DNA of 8,941 nt, from contig JAJFMB010000181.1 of NCBI GenBank assembly GCA_021772355.1, forward strand, positions 1 through 8,941. The letters run 5' to 3'. This document shows, one piece after another, positions 1 to 6,863 of the stretch. This DNA comes from Chlamydiota bacterium. GTDB lineage: Bacteria; Chlamydiota; Chlamydiia; Chlamydiales; JAJFMB01. Position numbers and translations under genes: made by a program. Position 1 is the stretch's first letter. Each line of letters opens with the position of its first letter. Below the pieces are notes generated by a model. That model was not told the origin of the DNA and did not search any database. It was given only the letters and a program-made list of their open reading frames with translations.

Positions 1-45
1 AGCTATAAGCGATAAATGACATAAGCATCGCGACTTTAGTATCAT
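1..45 (-). CDS. Possible start of a further ORF downstream of gmd (partial)
   Basis: An ATG at 45-43 opens 15 stop-free codons that run off the left edge (MILKSRCLCHLSLIA). The start lies 26 bp after the gmd stop on the same strand, so it could be the next gene of the operon. A weak AGTAGG-like Shine-Dalgarno lies about 9 nt upstream. A lysine and an arginine followed by mostly hydrophobic residues would fit a signal peptide, like those of the two genes before it. Fifteen codons are too few to prove a gene, and no function can be proposed. A Gmd partner such as an epimerase-reductase would be the expected neighbour, but nothing visible shows it. Confidence 0.35.
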   Translation of the reverse strand, partial: MILKSRCLCHLSLIA

Positions 46-71
46 TGTATAGGACCTACTAGTATTTTTTA

Positions 72-1208
72 TCATTGATTGTGGCTTAGTGATTTCTCTC
101 TTTTGTAATCAGCCTCGATCATGATTTTAACTAGTTCCCTAAAATCTGTTTTGGGTTTCCAATTGAGTTTTTGATCTGTTTCGGTCACATTAGGAACAAA
201 AGGAGTGGTTTCTGTTGGGCGGTAAAAATCCGAATCAATTTGAACGATAATCTGCCCTGTCGCTTTGTCAACCCCTATTTCATCTATTCCTGTTTCTTTC
301 CATACTATTTCTATGTCCAATTCACCAAAAGCTTGTTCTACAAACTCCCTGACTGAATGTAATTCACCAGTTGCAATAAGAAAGTCATCAGGTTCATCTT
401 GCTGAAGCATTAGCCACATTGCCTCTACGTAATCCTTAGCGTATCCCCAATCTCTTTGAGCATCCAAGTTGCCCAACTTCAGAATTTCTCTAGATCCAAG
501 TTTATATTTCACGGCTGCTTGAGTAATTTTTCGTGTAACAAATCCCTCTCCTCTTAAGGGGGATTCATGATTAAACAAAATACCATTGCAAGCAAATATT
601 CCGTATGCTTCTCTATAGTTAACGGTAATCCAGTAACTATATAATTTTGCGATTCCATAAGGAGTCTTGGGATGAAAACGGTACTTTGCATAAGGAGCGT
701 TGCCGGGATACATACCATAAATTTCGCTAGATGCTGCCTGAAAAAACTTTACCTTTTTTGTTAAGCTAAGAAGTTGTAGCGCATCCAAAATACGGAGAGT
801 GCCTATTGCGTTCACTTCTGAAGTCTCTTCAGGCGTTTCAAAAGACTGCTTAACACTACTTTGTGCAGCTAAATTATATATCTCATCAGGTCGCACTTTA
901 TCGATTAACTTGATCACGCTCGTAGAATTAACAATGTCTCCTTCAAGCAGAATAAAATCCGGATTTTCAAGAAGAGTTATTTTGAAGCCTTTAATTGTAA
1001 ATAATTCTTCAGCCAAACGGGGATTTCTAGAAACTCCATGAACCTGATAATTCTTGCTTAGCAAAAACTCTGCAAGATAAGTACCATCCTGTCCGGAAAC
1101 ACCAAAAATGAGAGCTTTTTTCTGACTGTTTTCGAGCGCGCTTGCAGAGGGGTCTGCGTGCACAAAATGCATCAGCAAGATCAGAAAAACTGTAGTTTTT
1201 TTTAGCAT
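72..1208 (-). CDS. gmd: GDP-mannose 4,6-dehydratase-like protein with a signal peptide
   Basis: An extended short-chain dehydrogenase that by family converts GDP-mannose to GDP-4-keto-6-deoxymannose, the precursor of GDP-fucose, GDP-rhamnose and related sugars. The NAD(P)-binding motif GVSGQDG is at residues 36-42. The catalytic S-S-E is at 160-162 (Gmd usually has T-S-E), with Y184 and K188 as the YxxxK pair. Strong Gmd signatures follow, around ACNGILFNHESP (206-217), FVTRKIT (223-229) and RDWGYAKDYV (252-261). At 378 aa the length is normal only because of an extra N-terminus: residues 1-24 look like a Sec signal peptide (KK, then a hydrophobic core, cleavage near SASA). The start is supported by AAGG 8 nt upstream, and there is no good start after the signal. 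Residues about 61-86 differ from standard Gmd where the NADP-binding R-R-x-S-S segment normally lies. It follows the glycosyltransferase gene by 40 bp. A paralog acting on another GDP-sugar is possible. Confidence 0.88.
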   Translation of the reverse strand: MLKKTTVFLILLMHFVHADPSASALENSQKKALIFGVSGQDGTYLAEFLLSKNYQVHGVSRNPRLAEELFTIKGFKITLLENPDFILLEGDIVNSTSVIKLIDKVRPDEIYNLAAQSSVKQSFETPEETSEVNAIGTLRILDALQLLSLTKKVKFFQAASSEIYGMYPGNAPYAKYRFHPKTPYGIAKLYSYWITVNYREAYGIFACNGILFNHESPLRGEGFVTRKITQAAVKYKLGSREILKLGNLDAQRDWGYAKDYVEAMWLMLQQDEPDDFLIATGELHSVREFVEQAFGELDIEIVWKETGIDEIGVDKATGQIIVQIDSDFYRPTETTPFVPNVTETDQKLNWKPKTDFRELVKIMIEADYKREKSLSHNQ

Positions 1209-1248
1209 TTATCAAACCTTAAATACATCTCTCAATAATCAAATTAAA

Positions 1249-2469
1249 CTAATTCACCAACCTAAAGGTCTTTTTATATTTTTGATAAAGCTTTTCACAA
1301 GTTGTCATCAGATAGTCGTCGGTAAGAAGATTCTGATCACCGAGAATAACTTTGCGGGGCTTCACTAATGAAAGATACCTTCCTTTTTGCTCTTCCCAAG
1401 CGTATTGTGATACCCATTCAGGAGCCTTATCAGCTAGTTCTAAATAGTCTTGGTAATTCTCATATACATCGCGCATAGCAGCTTTGACATCCTCTTTGGC
1501 GCAATTGAAAAAATTACCAAGAGGCTGCTCCCCAAAAAGTCCAGCATTAGTAGCAGGTTCCTTTATTTCAGAAGGGACTACCTTGACAAGACCTGATTCA
1601 CAAATAGTGATTTGAGCAGTATTACTTGTTAAGACACATGGAATGCCTAATGCCATAGCTTCTCGCGGACAAAGGGAGTAACCTTCACCTTTTGAGAAAT
1701 TGACAAAACAATCAAATGAATCCAGTAAATCAAGTAATCCTGAATTAGTTAAAACATCATGTGAAAATACGATATTTGAGATACCTAAAGCTTTGATCTG
1801 TTTTTTGCACTGTGCTACTGCTCCGAATCGGCTGTTGAGTCTGAGGATGACATCGGGAGAGTCGCCAAACTCCTCAGCAAAGGCTTGTATCATAAGAGGA
1901 TAGTTTTTCCGTTCGTCACAGCTTACAGTTGTTCCGAATACAAATGGGTCTGAGGGGCGGTTTCGTCTTTCCTTCGCAAAATGCTCTTCAAAGTTCATAC
2001 CTATTGGCAAAACAAAGATAGGGATCTTAACACCGCACTCTTTGTACACTCCAACCAGGTAAGGATCGGGGACGACGACGGAGTCGAAATTCGAATTTAG
2101 GAACCTTACCCATTGACGGGGTATTGAATCCGTCTCAAACATTGAGTAAGCGATCTTTATCTTGCTATTTGGAACTTGTGTGTAAAATGCACTATGCAGG
2201 TGCCATATCGGATTAAACAAGATACTGACGGTGCCGGGTTTATTGTCTGAGTTATTGACGATGTCTTGGACATCAGGGCTTACATCGGTCGGATTAAAGG
2301 TTTTGGCGATGCAGCTGATGGAGAGGTCGTTTTTCAGAAGTTCCATAACGCCGATGGAAATTCTACCGAGGCCGTCGGCATAATTGACATTTCCGACAAC
2401 GGTCAAATCGTGAGCTCTTGCTAAGTGAGGTATCGCCAAAAACAGCAAGAGCAGAAGCGTTTTCTTCAT
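1249..2469 (-). CDS. GT4-like glycosyltransferase with a signal peptide
   Basis: A 406-aa GT-B fold glycosyltransferase of the GT4 (glycosyl transferases group 1) type, expected to move a sugar from a nucleotide-sugar donor to an acceptor. The acceptor is unknown. Residues 31-39 (ADGLGRISI) fit the N-terminal glycine loop. S183-C184-D185-E186-R187-K188 supplies the usual donor-phosphate Arg/Lys pair. E262 and E270 in the GEGYSLCPREAMALG stretch form the EX7E motif typical of retaining GT-B enzymes. Residues 1-19 (KK, poly-Leu core, ARA before H20) are a textbook signal peptide, whereas GT4 enzymes are normally cytosolic. The start is fixed by AAGGAG 5 nt upstream (2475-2480). It probably forms an operon with gmd, which starts 40 bp after its stop. 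Family confidence is high; the donor (GDP-mannose or a derivative) is inferred only from the neighbour. Confidence 0.85.
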   Translation of the reverse strand: MKKTLLLLLFLAIPHLARAHDLTVVGNVNYADGLGRISIGVMELLKNDLSISCIAKTFNPTDVSPDVQDIVNNSDNKPGTVSILFNPIWHLHSAFYTQVPNSKIKIAYSMFETDSIPRQWVRFLNSNFDSVVVPDPYLVGVYKECGVKIPIFVLPIGMNFEEHFAKERRNRPSDPFVFGTTVSCDERKNYPLMIQAFAEEFGDSPDVILRLNSRFGAVAQCKKQIKALGISNIVFSHDVLTNSGLLDLLDSFDCFVNFSKGEGYSLCPREAMALGIPCVLTSNTAQITICESGLVKVVPSEIKEPATNAGLFGEQPLGNFFNCAKEDVKAAMRDVYENYQDYLELADKAPEWVSQYAWEEQKGRYLSLVKPRKVILGDQNLLTDDYLMTTCEKLYQKYKKTFRLVN

Positions 2470-2491
2470 CTATTCTCCTTCAAAACTTGTC

Positions 2492-2521
2492 ATTATTAGA
2501 ACTGCAAAAGTTTTTTTGCAA
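2492..2521 (-). promoter_or_regulatory. Candidate sigma70-type promoter of the glycosyltransferase-gmd pair
   Basis: On the minus strand a TTGCAA (2521-2516) is followed after 18 bp by AATAAT (2497-2492), matching the -35 box at four and the -10 box at five of six positions. Transcription would begin near 2485, giving a leader of about 16 nt that just includes the AAGGAG ribosome site. The 146-bp gap after the SIS gene leaves room for an independent promoter. It is called by eye only. Confidence 0.4.
2503..2520. repeat. Inverted repeat TGCAAAA-4 nt-TTTTGCA
   Basis: A perfect 7-bp inverted repeat (2503-2509 and 2514-2520) with a 4-nt centre. It overlaps the candidate -35 box and most of the spacer of the promoter at 2492-2521, where a repressor operator would sit. 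It is not followed by a T-run on the minus strand, so a terminator is unlikely. AT-rich palindromes of this size can arise by chance. Confidence 0.4.
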
Positions 2522-2615
2522 CCAGTATTATCATTCTTACTAGCATCTAATGAGCATCTTACAGAAATGATAGCGAGTACCTTATTACAAATAGAAACAT
2601 TGATGCAACAGCTAA

Positions 2616-4586
2616 TCACAGCTTCTTTAAATAAGCTCTGAGACCTTGTTCTGAAAGTATTTTGAAGGCTTCATCTTGTGTGATCCTGCGGTTATGTTTT
2701 AGCGTTTCGAGGATATGAATAATGCTAAGGCCAACTTCGGCGGCCTGCTGTGCGGGCAGTTCGGCGATGTAACGTTTTGACTTATAGAGGACAGCGTTCG
2801 CTTCTGCATAGGTGATTGGAGATGCCCAGGCAGTGCGTTGCAGAACATCGTTTACATGAGATTGAATCAGAAAAGTGGCACGACCAATAAGTTTTAGATT
2901 GCTAGGCTGAACATGAGTCATCGTATTGCCGACCACTTTATCCAGAAGAGCCATCACCCCCGTCGAGTGGGTATTAAGGATTATTTTTAAGGCAATTTGT
3001 TCATTGATACCAAGGGGGTCATTGAGCGTGGATATGTTAATACCGATAAAGGCACTATTGGGCATATCCATCTCTTTTTTATCTGTCACTGCGATAATAC
3101 CTAAAGCCTTGTCCCTTTGGAATAATTTGCAAAACTTATGGAAGGACGATTCAGGATTTTCCAATTCCTCGATCTCAGAAGCAGTGAGAACGAGCACCCC
3201 TAAGTCTCCTTGGCGATTGATATTAAATTCACCAAAGGAAAAATCGTATAGCTCCTGCTGTTCGTCACCCGCTTTTTCGAGACTCTTTAGCGCGACACTC
3301 TTTAAAAAAGGATCATCAATTTGCATCGTAAACGGTTTATTGTAGTGCTTGTGCGATAAACCTTTAAATGAACGCCCCAAAAAAGCATGCCACGCAGCCT
3401 GCTGATCTTCAGCTTGCGTCCACACTTGAATCCAGCAGCGGCGACTTTTTTGCTCGATTGTGTCTAGGGCATTGAGCCTAAAAGTGGGACTTCTTTCGGT
3501 ACCATCAATAAAGACAGTGATCAGCGCTTCTTTAGCAAAGTATGTCGAGAAACGATGGTTTTGATACGTTTGTGACTCGAGGGTAGTTAATTCTGCTATT
3601 TGCGGAATAGCTTCTTTCACACGATGTAATACCTGGGCGAAGGTGTCGAAACGCTCTTTGAAGGAAAACGGCTCTGCAAACCCCAATGTCTGCATCTCCT
3701 TTTCGGTTAGCACATCGGCAAGCAATTCTTCTAGTGCAAAGTGCATCACATTTGCTAATACATACGTTTCACTAGTAGTAGCCTGCATCCGTGTAGAACC
3801 CGCGATCGCTTGGCTACCGGTCGTAAGATTAATTTTTGTGATCCCCTCCTCTTGCAAGACTGAGCGGCTACGCTCAAAAGGCAACAAACACTCCTCAGGA
3901 TTGTTATAGATAAAGAAAAGGTGCTCTTTTGCCCTATCAGCTTCCGACCACTGATCGCGAGCTGCGCGTATGGTCCCAATAACAGATGAGGTCTCTCCCC
4001 CTTCAGTCACGCAAAAGACGGCATCTCCCTTTACGATGCCGTGCTCTTCTAATTGCAGTTGACCTATCAACTGTAAATCCTCGAACCCCTCCAAAGAACT
4101 GATTAACGCGCGGTCAGCACCGGTCATCTCTCCAATCAATCGGTTGCTAAGATTATCGCCATACGCGTTTGTGATCTTTCCCCATATTTCCTTATGCTGC
4201 TTGCACCTTTGCCAAAAGGGACGCCAAAAGGTGCTTTCCATTAGCTTTGCCAGCCGACCAGTAGAGCCGCAGCCATAAAAATAAATCTTATGTCCGCTCT
4301 TGATCGCGCGCACCATAGCTTTTTTTGCTTGAACAAGAGACTCTGTTGGTAAGTTCATTAGCATCTGAGAGATATCGTCATCAACAGACAAAAGCGCCTG
4401 CAGTCCCGCTTGAACATCTTCCTGAATCACCGAACTTAAGTTCCACGTTTTTGAGTGACGCTTCTCGGTAAGTAACGTGTGCAATTGAAACTGCGTTTTA
4501 TTACTGACGTAATCGACTGACTCCTCGCAAGGGACGATCTTCATTTTAGCAAGCAAATCGACTGCCCTTGTTAAGCCGGAACTCAT
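2616..4586 (-). CDS. Two-SIS-domain protein of the MurQ / glucokinase regulatory protein family
   Basis: A sugar-phosphate-binding protein of about 656 aa. The first SIS domain has GCGSTGRLAKLME (residues 105-117), EGFED (166-170) and AGSTRMQATTSE (262-273), matching the MurNAc-6-phosphate etherase / GKRP pattern. The second has NTHSTGVMALLDKVVGN (538-554) followed by a KL-x-x-RA segment. A helical C-terminus resembles that of MurQ. MurQ itself is about 300 aa; two SIS domains at this length match GKRP (about 625 aa). From remembered alignments, the MurQ acid Glu after GRLGVLDASE is Thr119 here, with a Glu two residues earlier, while the second catalytic Glu (EGAED) is kept. Etherase activity is therefore doubtful, and a regulatory or sensing role is possible. 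An upstream ATG at 4640 would add 18 residues. I prefer 4586 because AAGGGAGA lies 6 nt before it. No signal peptide is seen. Confidence 0.8.
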   Translation of the reverse strand: MSSGLTRAVDLLAKMKIVPCEESVDYVSNKTQFQLHTLLTEKRHSKTWNLSSVIQEDVQAGLQALLSVDDDISQMLMNLPTESLVQAKKAMVRAIKSGHKIYFYGCGSTGRLAKLMESTFWRPFWQRCKQHKEIWGKITNAYGDNLSNRLIGEMTGADRALISSLEGFEDLQLIGQLQLEEHGIVKGDAVFCVTEGGETSSVIGTIRAARDQWSEADRAKEHLFFIYNNPEECLLPFERSRSVLQEEGITKINLTTGSQAIAGSTRMQATTSETYVLANVMHFALEELLADVLTEKEMQTLGFAEPFSFKERFDTFAQVLHRVKEAIPQIAELTTLESQTYQNHRFSTYFAKEALITVFIDGTERSPTFRLNALDTIEQKSRRCWIQVWTQAEDQQAAWHAFLGRSFKGLSHKHYNKPFTMQIDDPFLKSVALKSLEKAGDEQQELYDFSFGEFNINRQGDLGVLVLTASEIEELENPESSFHKFCKLFQRDKALGIIAVTDKKEMDMPNSAFIGINISTLNDPLGINEQIALKIILNTHSTGVMALLDKVVGNTMTHVQPSNLKLIGRATFLIQSHVNDVLQRTAWASPITYAEANAVLYKSKRYIAELPAQQAAEVGLSIIHILETLKHNRRITQDEAFKILSEQGLRAYLKKL

Positions 4587-4653
4587 AGCTAATCTCCCTT
4601 GTGTGAAAAAATCGACAACGTTAAAGTAGCATATTTTCATTTCAGGGACATTT
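4587..4653. promoter_or_regulatory. Divergent intergenic control region
   Basis: These 67 bp separate the SIS gene (leftward) from the mannosyltransferase-porin pair (rightward) and must hold start signals for at least one direction. The ribosome site of the rightward gene is AGGGA at 4644-4648. I see TCGACA (4612-4617) as a possible rightward -35, but no well-spaced -10 follows, so no promoter is called. A shared regulator site is plausible for a back-to-back pair but is not visible. Confidence 0.45.
4593..4600 (-). promoter_or_regulatory. Shine-Dalgarno site that decides the SIS-gene start
   Basis: AAGGGAGA on the minus strand, 6 nt before the ATG at 4586-4584. The alternative in-frame ATG at 4640-4638 has no purine-rich site in front of it and would reach almost to the start of the divergent gene, leaving 13 bp for both control regions. 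Confidence 0.7.
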
Positions 4654-5682
4654 ATGTTAAGAGTTTTTCTCGCGCTAACAATTCTCTTCCTTAACTGTGG
4701 ATTCGCTAGCCACTCTATTGAAACGATGAACGAAAAGTGGAAAGTTGCTTTAGCGGAAACACCTCCCTATCCCGAAGACGCCTTCCATGGACGCGGCATC
4801 GTCATAGCTGCCGGAGGAGCAAAATATCTACAAAATGCCTGGGTTCTGGTTAACATCCTTAGAGACTACCAGTGCTCACTCCCTATAGAAATTTGGTACA
4901 TCGGTAAAAAAGAATACATCACCAAATTTATGAAAGGTTTCGAAAAAATGGGCGTGATGTGTAAAGACATCACACACTATTTTGACAATTCAATTCAAAG
5001 TTTCGAAGTTAAAATCCACGCGATTCTTGCCAGCCAATTCCAAGAAGTGCTACTGCTCGATGCCGATAACGTTCCTCTCCAAGACCCCTCCTTCTTATTC
5101 GACGCACCGGCCTATACCGATACAGGCGCGCTTTTTTGGCCGGATATGCAAGTGCTCAATAAAGAGCATCCCATCTTTTCCATTTTGGAATTAGAACCTT
5201 TAGAGACACGCTGCCAAGAGAGCGGTCAGATCGTGCTCGATAAGGAAAGATGTTGGGAACCCTTGCAGCTCTGCTTACACCTCAACCAAGAAAGTTCCTA
5301 CTACTATAAAATCCTTCTCGGGGACAAAGACACATTCTTTCTATCCTGGATGACACTAGACTATCCCTTCACAATGATCGACACCTTACCGGGACTTGCT
5401 AAGAAATCGAAAATAAGAAATGGTTTTATCGCGTTTCTGCAAAGAGACACAGACGGAACTCCCCTCTTTTGTCACTCTGTCAATAAGAATTGGGCTCAAC
5501 GCTCGAGCTTTCATCTGATGTGGAACTACTATGCTCTTCCAGAGCAGCCCGCTCAGCAAACAGATCCTCCCTACCCTTTTAAAGAACTCAAATTTGCCCC
5601 TTTCTCTAAGCTCTCTTTTGGGTTAGAAAAAAAATGTCTTAAGTACTTAAACGAAGCAAAGTCCTTTCTAGAGAAAAAATGA
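4654..5682 (+). CDS. MNN/GT71-like alpha-mannosyltransferase with a signal peptide
   Basis: A 342-aa glycosyltransferase resembling the fungal MNN1/MNN2 alpha-mannosyltransferases (GT71, Mannosyl_trans3), which use GDP-mannose in the Golgi lumen. The GRGIVIAAGG opening is at residues 46-55. It is followed by LPIEIWYIG (76-84), the metal-binding D136-A-D138 inside LLLDADNVPL, ESGQIVLDK (189-197) and GDKDTFF (223-229), all in the order expected for this family. Residues 1-18 form a signal peptide (hydrophobic core, cleavage near GFAS), so the bacterial enzyme should also act outside the cytosol. The start has AGGGA 5 nt upstream. The stop overlaps the porin start by 4 nt (ATGA), indicating coupled translation. 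GT8 or another DxD family is a less likely alternative. Donor and acceptor are not shown by the sequence. Confidence 0.75.
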   Translation: MLRVFLALTILFLNCGFASHSIETMNEKWKVALAETPPYPEDAFHGRGIVIAAGGAKYLQNAWVLVNILRDYQCSLPIEIWYIGKKEYITKFMKGFEKMGVMCKDITHYFDNSIQSFEVKIHAILASQFQEVLLLDADNVPLQDPSFLFDAPAYTDTGALFWPDMQVLNKEHPIFSILELEPLETRCQESGQIVLDKERCWEPLQLCLHLNQESSYYYKILLGDKDTFFLSWMTLDYPFTMIDTLPGLAKKSKIRNGFIAFLQRDTDGTPLFCHSVNKNWAQRSSFHLMWNYYALPEQPAQQTDPPYPFKELKFAPFSKLSFGLEKKCLKYLNEAKSFLEKK

Positions 5683-6851
5683 AAACAAAACTGATCTGCA
5701 CACTCTTTGCTTTGCTTCTACCTTGGCTCGCTTATGGTGAAAATACGAACCTCCTCGGCAATTGGGGAGGCTTTCGCGATTGGCTGAAGTGCCGTGGTAT
5801 CACACCTATTGTGCACTACTGGAATGACCCCTTAGGCAATCCCATCGGCGGAAAAAGCCAAGGAATGACACAAATCGGTGAAATCAAATTTCTTTTGGAT
5901 GGAGATCTCGGCTGCGGCCGCGGCTACCACATTTCTGGCATGTGGAAGTCAGGAAACAACCTTTCGGGAAAATATATCGGCAACGCTTTTAATGTTGCCG
6001 AACTGTATGGAGGAAGAACTTGGCGCCTCGCAAGTCTTCATCTTCAGTACTCCTTCTGTCAGGATAAGTACTTCGTAAAAGCTGGTCGCCTTGCTGCCGG
6101 TGAGGATTTTATGACCTCCCCCCTTTACTTCTACTACGTCAATACAGCTTTCGACCATAACCCCATCGCCGTCTTTTTTAACTTCCCCGCGTTCACAACA
6201 TTTCCTGAAGATACCTGGGGCGTAATGGGCAAAGCCTATCTGACACCCTCCTGGCTCACAAAAATTGGCCTCTACAACGCCAACAGCCACATTTTCGAGA
6301 ACCGCTACAACGGCATGAACTTCACATTTAAAAGTACTGACGGCGTGCAAATCTTAACTGAAACGACATATCTCAAAAAAGGGGATTTCCCCGGCAATTA
6401 CCAAATCGGCATCTTATTTCAAACGGGAAAAAGCACAAAATTCCTTGGGGGAAATGTTCAAGGGAACTACTCCCTTTACACCTATTTTGATCAGGTCATG
6501 CCCTTTAACAAAAAACTGACAGCCTTTGCTTGCGGCATGATTGCACCCAAAAACCGCAACAAATTTCCCTACTACTTTCAAACGGGACTTCTCTATCAAG
6601 GACTCATCCCTTCTAGACGTAAGGATATGAGTGCAATTGGTTTGGCATACGGCAGCTACAGCAGCGACTTGCGCAAAACACAAGGAAAAAAAACACAAAA
6701 TTTTGAAATGGTAATAGAGATGAACCACCGCTTCACGTTTTGCGGCTGGGGCTACTTTTCTCCCGACTTACAAGTTGTGATCAAACCTAAAGGGTTCAGC
6801 TCCACCCCCAACGCCCTCGTCTTAGGAGGCGAGTTGGGGATAGATATTTGA
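5679..6851 (+). CDS. OprB-family carbohydrate-selective porin
   Basis: A 390-aa outer-membrane beta-barrel protein. Residues 1-20 are a signal peptide ending AYG before E21. The mature start (NLLGNWGGFRDWLKCRGI, residues 24-41) matches the OprB pattern of a G-D/N-W-G-G-x-R helix, followed by a Y-x-N-P-x-G-G segment near residues 47-60. The remainder has many alternating aromatic and polar strands, such as those around FVKAGRLAAGEDF and YQIGILFQTG. OprB proteins let sugars diffuse across the outer membrane. The C-terminus is ...ELGIDI, hydrophobic but not the usual terminal Phe, which may slightly alter barrel-assembly recognition. Its start lies inside the last codons of the mannosyltransferase gene and the ribosome site (AGAG) is weak, so expression probably depends on the upstream gene. 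The gene ends 12 bp from a convergent gene, with no clear terminator between. Confidence 0.8.
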   Translation: MKTKLICTLFALLLPWLAYGENTNLLGNWGGFRDWLKCRGITPIVHYWNDPLGNPIGGKSQGMTQIGEIKFLLDGDLGCGRGYHISGMWKSGNNLSGKYIGNAFNVAELYGGRTWRLASLHLQYSFCQDKYFVKAGRLAAGEDFMTSPLYFYYVNTAFDHNPIAVFFNFPAFTTFPEDTWGVMGKAYLTPSWLTKIGLYNANSHIFENRYNGMNFTFKSTDGVQILTETTYLKKGDFPGNYQIGILFQTGKSTKFLGGNVQGNYSLYTYFDQVMPFNKKLTAFACGMIAPKNRNKFPYYFQTGLLYQGLIPSRRKDMSAIGLAYGSYSSDLRKTQGKKTQNFEMVIEMNHRFTFCGWGYFSPDLQVVIKPKGFSSTPNALVLGGELGIDI

Positions 6852-6863
6852 CCCCTAAACGAT

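Noticed and set aside
2522..2641. Open plus-strand frame in the gap after the SIS gene, ending in a helix-like peptide (ASNEHLTEMIASTLLQIE...)
   Set aside because: It has only an internal ATG giving a peptide of under 30 residues, no ribosome site, and overlaps the end of the SIS gene. A chance frame or gene remnant cannot be told apart.
2926..3345. 139-codon plus-strand ORF inside the SIS gene
   Set aside because: It is antisense to a conserved two-domain protein and has no domain features of its own.
3755..3979. 74-codon minus-strand ORF overlapping the SIS gene in another frame
   Set aside because: It overlaps the conserved AGSTRM region of the real frame; no independent evidence.
5949..6350. 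133-codon minus-strand ORF inside the porin gene
   Set aside because: It is antisense to a clear OprB reading frame, has cysteine-rich low-complexity content and no ribosome site; a shadow ORF.
6820..6860. Possible terminator hairpin between the convergent porin and propeller genes (GGGG...CCCC)
   Set aside because: Only a 4-bp GC core with a long loop and no T-run on either strand.
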